Assembly: GCA_002707185.1 (NCBI GenBank)
Contig: PAMF01000023.1
Location: 17,003 to 24,678 of the forward strand
Direction: 5' to 3'
Origin: Chloroflexota bacterium
GTDB taxonomy: Bacteria; Chloroflexota; Dehalococcoidia; UBA3495
Length of the DNA stretch: 7,676 bases
Shown here: piece after piece, positions 6,561 to 7,676 of the stretch
How positions within the stretch are numbered: position 1 is the stretch's first letter
Layout of the letters: every line of letters starts with the position of its first letter
Notes under the pieces: model-generated
Databases searched by the model: none
What the model saw: only the letters and a program-made list of their open reading frames with translations
What the model was told of the DNA's origin: nothing
Position numbers and translations under genes: made by a program

Positions 6561-7293
6561 CTCCACCATTTACGTGAATTGTTTGCCCTGTAATGAAACC
6601 ATTCGAACTAGAGCACAGGAAGCGACAAATGCTGGCTATATCATCGGGGTCTCCCATATGACCAACTGGTATATCCCCCAAACGGGTGGGAGGTCTAGTA
6701 CTCGGAGATTGCCCCGGCCTTGTAGTATCGATTAGCCCAGGAACTATACAATTAACCAAAATACCCTCTGGTGCCAATTCAGTTGCAAGGGCTCTCGTCA
6801 AACCGATCAACCCGACTTTAGCAGCAGATATGTGTGCTCCACCGTGACGGCCTTGAAAAGCTTGAAGACCACTGACATTAATGACCCTTCCCCATTTGCG
6901 TTCTATCATCCCTGGTAAAGCGGCTTTAGTGCAGAGAAACGCAGAATCCAAATCAGTAGCTAAAATATTTCTCCAATCTTCATAAGTCATATCTATAAAG
7001 GGCTTATGAGGACGTGTCGCGGCATTATTAACCACAACATCAATGCGCCCAAAGTCAGATAAAGCCTCGTTTAGCATTTGATCAAGTTCTGCCTTATTTC
7101 CGACGTCAGCTAGAAATGCTGAAGACTTCCGACCAATAGCTTTAATCTCGCTAACTACGTGGTCGACCTCATCCTGATTAGACCGTGCATTGATTATCAC
7201 ATCAGCCCCACACCTAGCCAGTTCCAATGCAATAGATCTACCTATATTACGTCCCGATCCCGTTACTAGGGCAACTTTACCTGACAATTCCAT
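6547..7293 (-). CDS. Short-chain dehydrogenase/reductase (SDR) with a non-canonical active site
   Basis: This 248-residue classical-length SDR with a Rossmann fold has the nucleotide-binding motif TGSGRNIG (11-18). Arg15, plus Arg37 at the end of strand 2 (NARS), suggest NADP(H). Asp63 (LADV) and NNAAT (89-93) follow the family pattern, as do GRVINVS (135-141), the VPGLIDT segment (184-190), and the C-terminal ITGQTIHVNGG (234-244). The catalytic tetrad Asn-Ser-Tyr-Lys is mostly missing: the Asn position is Asp114, the Ser position Gly142 (Ser141 is adjacent), and the YxxxK position reads I-S-A-A-K, so Tyr is Ile155 with His154 before it. Only Lys159 stays. The substrate is unknown. The start ATG at 7293 follows GGAGAGGG (7301-7308) at 7 bases. 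It lies 48 bases downstream of the DUF1330 gene on the same strand, probably in one transcript. The family call is secure; oxidoreductase activity is uncertain. Confidence 0.92.
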   Translation of the reverse strand: MELSGKVALVTGSGRNIGRSIALELARCGADVIINARSNQDEVDHVVSEIKAIGRKSSAFLADVGNKAELDQMLNEALSDFGRIDVVVNNAATRPHKPFIDMTYEDWRNILATDLDSAFLCTKAALPGMIERKWGRVINVSGLQAFQGRHGGAHISAAKVGLIGLTRALATELAPEGILVNCIVPGLIDTTRPGQSPSTRPPTRLGDIPVGHMGDPDDIASICRFLCSSSNGFITGQTIHVNGGERGF

Positions 7294-7341
7294 CGTTCAT
7301 CCCTCTCCAAAATATGATTGGGCCACCAACCAAATTGGCGC

Positions 7342-7629
7342 TTAAAGCCCATCGACAAAAACCATCTTGGAAGTGGCTGCTTTATGTCGAATCGCTTTTA
7401 AATCCTTGTAGTGTTCAGAGTGATACCATTCTTTAGCTCTTTCCATATCATCAAACTGTATTACGACCAATCTGGGCGGAACCCAGTCTCCCTCTACCTC
7501 TTCAATAGCCCCGCCTCGAACCAAATATTTCCCGCCGTAACGTTCCACAGTCTCCGGAACTCCCGCTCGATATGAATCATATTCTTCAGGATTGTTCACT
7601 TCGATTTCAGCAATTACATAAGCGACCAT
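7342..7629 (-). CDS. DUF1330 family protein (ferredoxin-like alpha/beta barrel fold)
   Basis: This 95-residue protein fits the DUF1330 family over its whole length: MVAYVIAEIEV at the start, YDSYRAGVP (about 17-25), YGGKYLVRGGAIEEVEGDW (about 31-49), RLVVIQFDD (about 53-61), AKEWYHSEHYKDL (about 65-77), and a last part reading RHKAATSKMVFVDGL. Members are small cytosolic dimeric proteins of the ABM-like fold, mostly without known function. Gly/Arg near GGKYLVRGG and the conserved Tyr-His region after WY line the presumed pocket. The ATG at 7629 is chosen because GAGAGG sits just before it. A TTG 12 bases upstream (7641) would put that site in the coding region. It is the first gene of a minus-strand pair with the SDR, so it may act on the same small-molecule pathway, but this is inference from order alone. 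Confidence 0.85.
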   Translation of the reverse strand: MVAYVIAEIEVNNPEEYDSYRAGVPETVERYGGKYLVRGGAIEEVEGDWVPPRLVVIQFDDMERAKEWYHSEHYKDLKAIRHKAATSKMVFVDGL

Positions 7630-7633
7630 AGCA

Positions 7634-7639
7634 CCTCTC
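7634..7639 (-). promoter_or_regulatory. Ribosome binding site deciding the DUF1330 start
   Basis: On the minus strand GAGAGG (7639-7634) lies 4 bases before ATG at 7629, a slightly short but workable spacing. It overlaps the alternative in-frame TTG at 7641-7639, which therefore is unlikely to be the start. Confidence 0.6.
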
Positions 7640-7644
7640 AAAAT

Positions 7645-7672
7645 ATATTAACTAAACTTACAATTTGTTCAA
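7645..7672 (-). promoter_or_regulatory. Candidate promoter for the DUF1330-SDR pair
   Basis: On the minus strand, TTGAAC (7667-7672, 4 of 6 to the -35 consensus) is followed after 16 bases by TAATAT (7645-7650, 4 of 6). TATATT 3 bases further on is a 5 of 6 match, at 19 bases. Transcription would start close to the ribosome binding site, giving a leader of only about 10 bases. The site is at the very edge of the window, so better sites further upstream cannot be excluded. Confidence 0.35.
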
Positions 7673-7676
7673 ACGT

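Noticed and set aside
7630..7641. TTG start at 7641 for the DUF1330 gene
   Set aside because: The four extra residues are encoded by the ribosome binding site itself; DUF1330 proteins start at the MxAYV motif, matching ATG 7629.

Overview
The window holds seven protein-coding genes, one of them cut by the left edge, on AT-leaning bacterial DNA (roughly mid-40s % GC by eye). There are no RNA genes, insertion sequences, CRISPR arrays or phage genes. The gene types (a MoxR/DUF58/transglutaminase operon with short intergenic gaps, a DUF6623-like protein, and a DUF1330 plus SDR pair) and the moderate GC would suit a free-living marine or aquatic bacterium such as an SAR202-type Chloroflexota. That assignment is inference from remembered family resemblance, because no taxonomic marker gene is present.

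Layout: (1) At 1-233, minus strand, lies the N-terminal part of an exported, possibly lipid-anchored protein running off the left edge. (2) A 370-base divergent intergenic region (234-603) holds a likely promoter for that gene and a strong 26-base dyad upstream of the next operon. (3) A plus-strand operon spans 604-5868: MoxR AAA+ ATPase (TTG start), DUF58 protein, a multi-pass membrane protein with a transglutaminase-like domain (TgpA/DUF3488 type), and an O6-alkylguanine-DNA alkyltransferase (ogt). The last three are joined by 4-base ATGA stop/start overlaps, so they are almost certainly co-transcribed and translationally coupled. (4) A single plus-strand gene at 6001-6450 encodes a small beta-rich protein resembling DUF6623 and has its own promoter candidate and a strong ribosome binding site. 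(5) Convergent to it, a minus-strand pair at 7629-6547 encodes a DUF1330 protein followed by a short-chain dehydrogenase/reductase (SDR).

How they may work together: MoxR, DUF58 and membrane transglutaminase form a recurrent bacterial trio in which the ATPase and the vWA-like DUF58 protein are thought to act as a chaperone or activation system for a membrane or extracytoplasmic process. Here the transglutaminase-like domain has Ser at the expected nucleophile Cys position and Glu at the expected Asp position, so it may be a non-canonical enzyme or a structural or binding module. The SDR is similarly unusual: of the Asn-Ser-Tyr-Lys tetrad only Lys is at the expected place. These two active-site departures, and the coupling of a DNA-repair gene to the membrane operon, are the main points worth a second look. 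I did not find convincing evidence of a wholly new multi-gene system.
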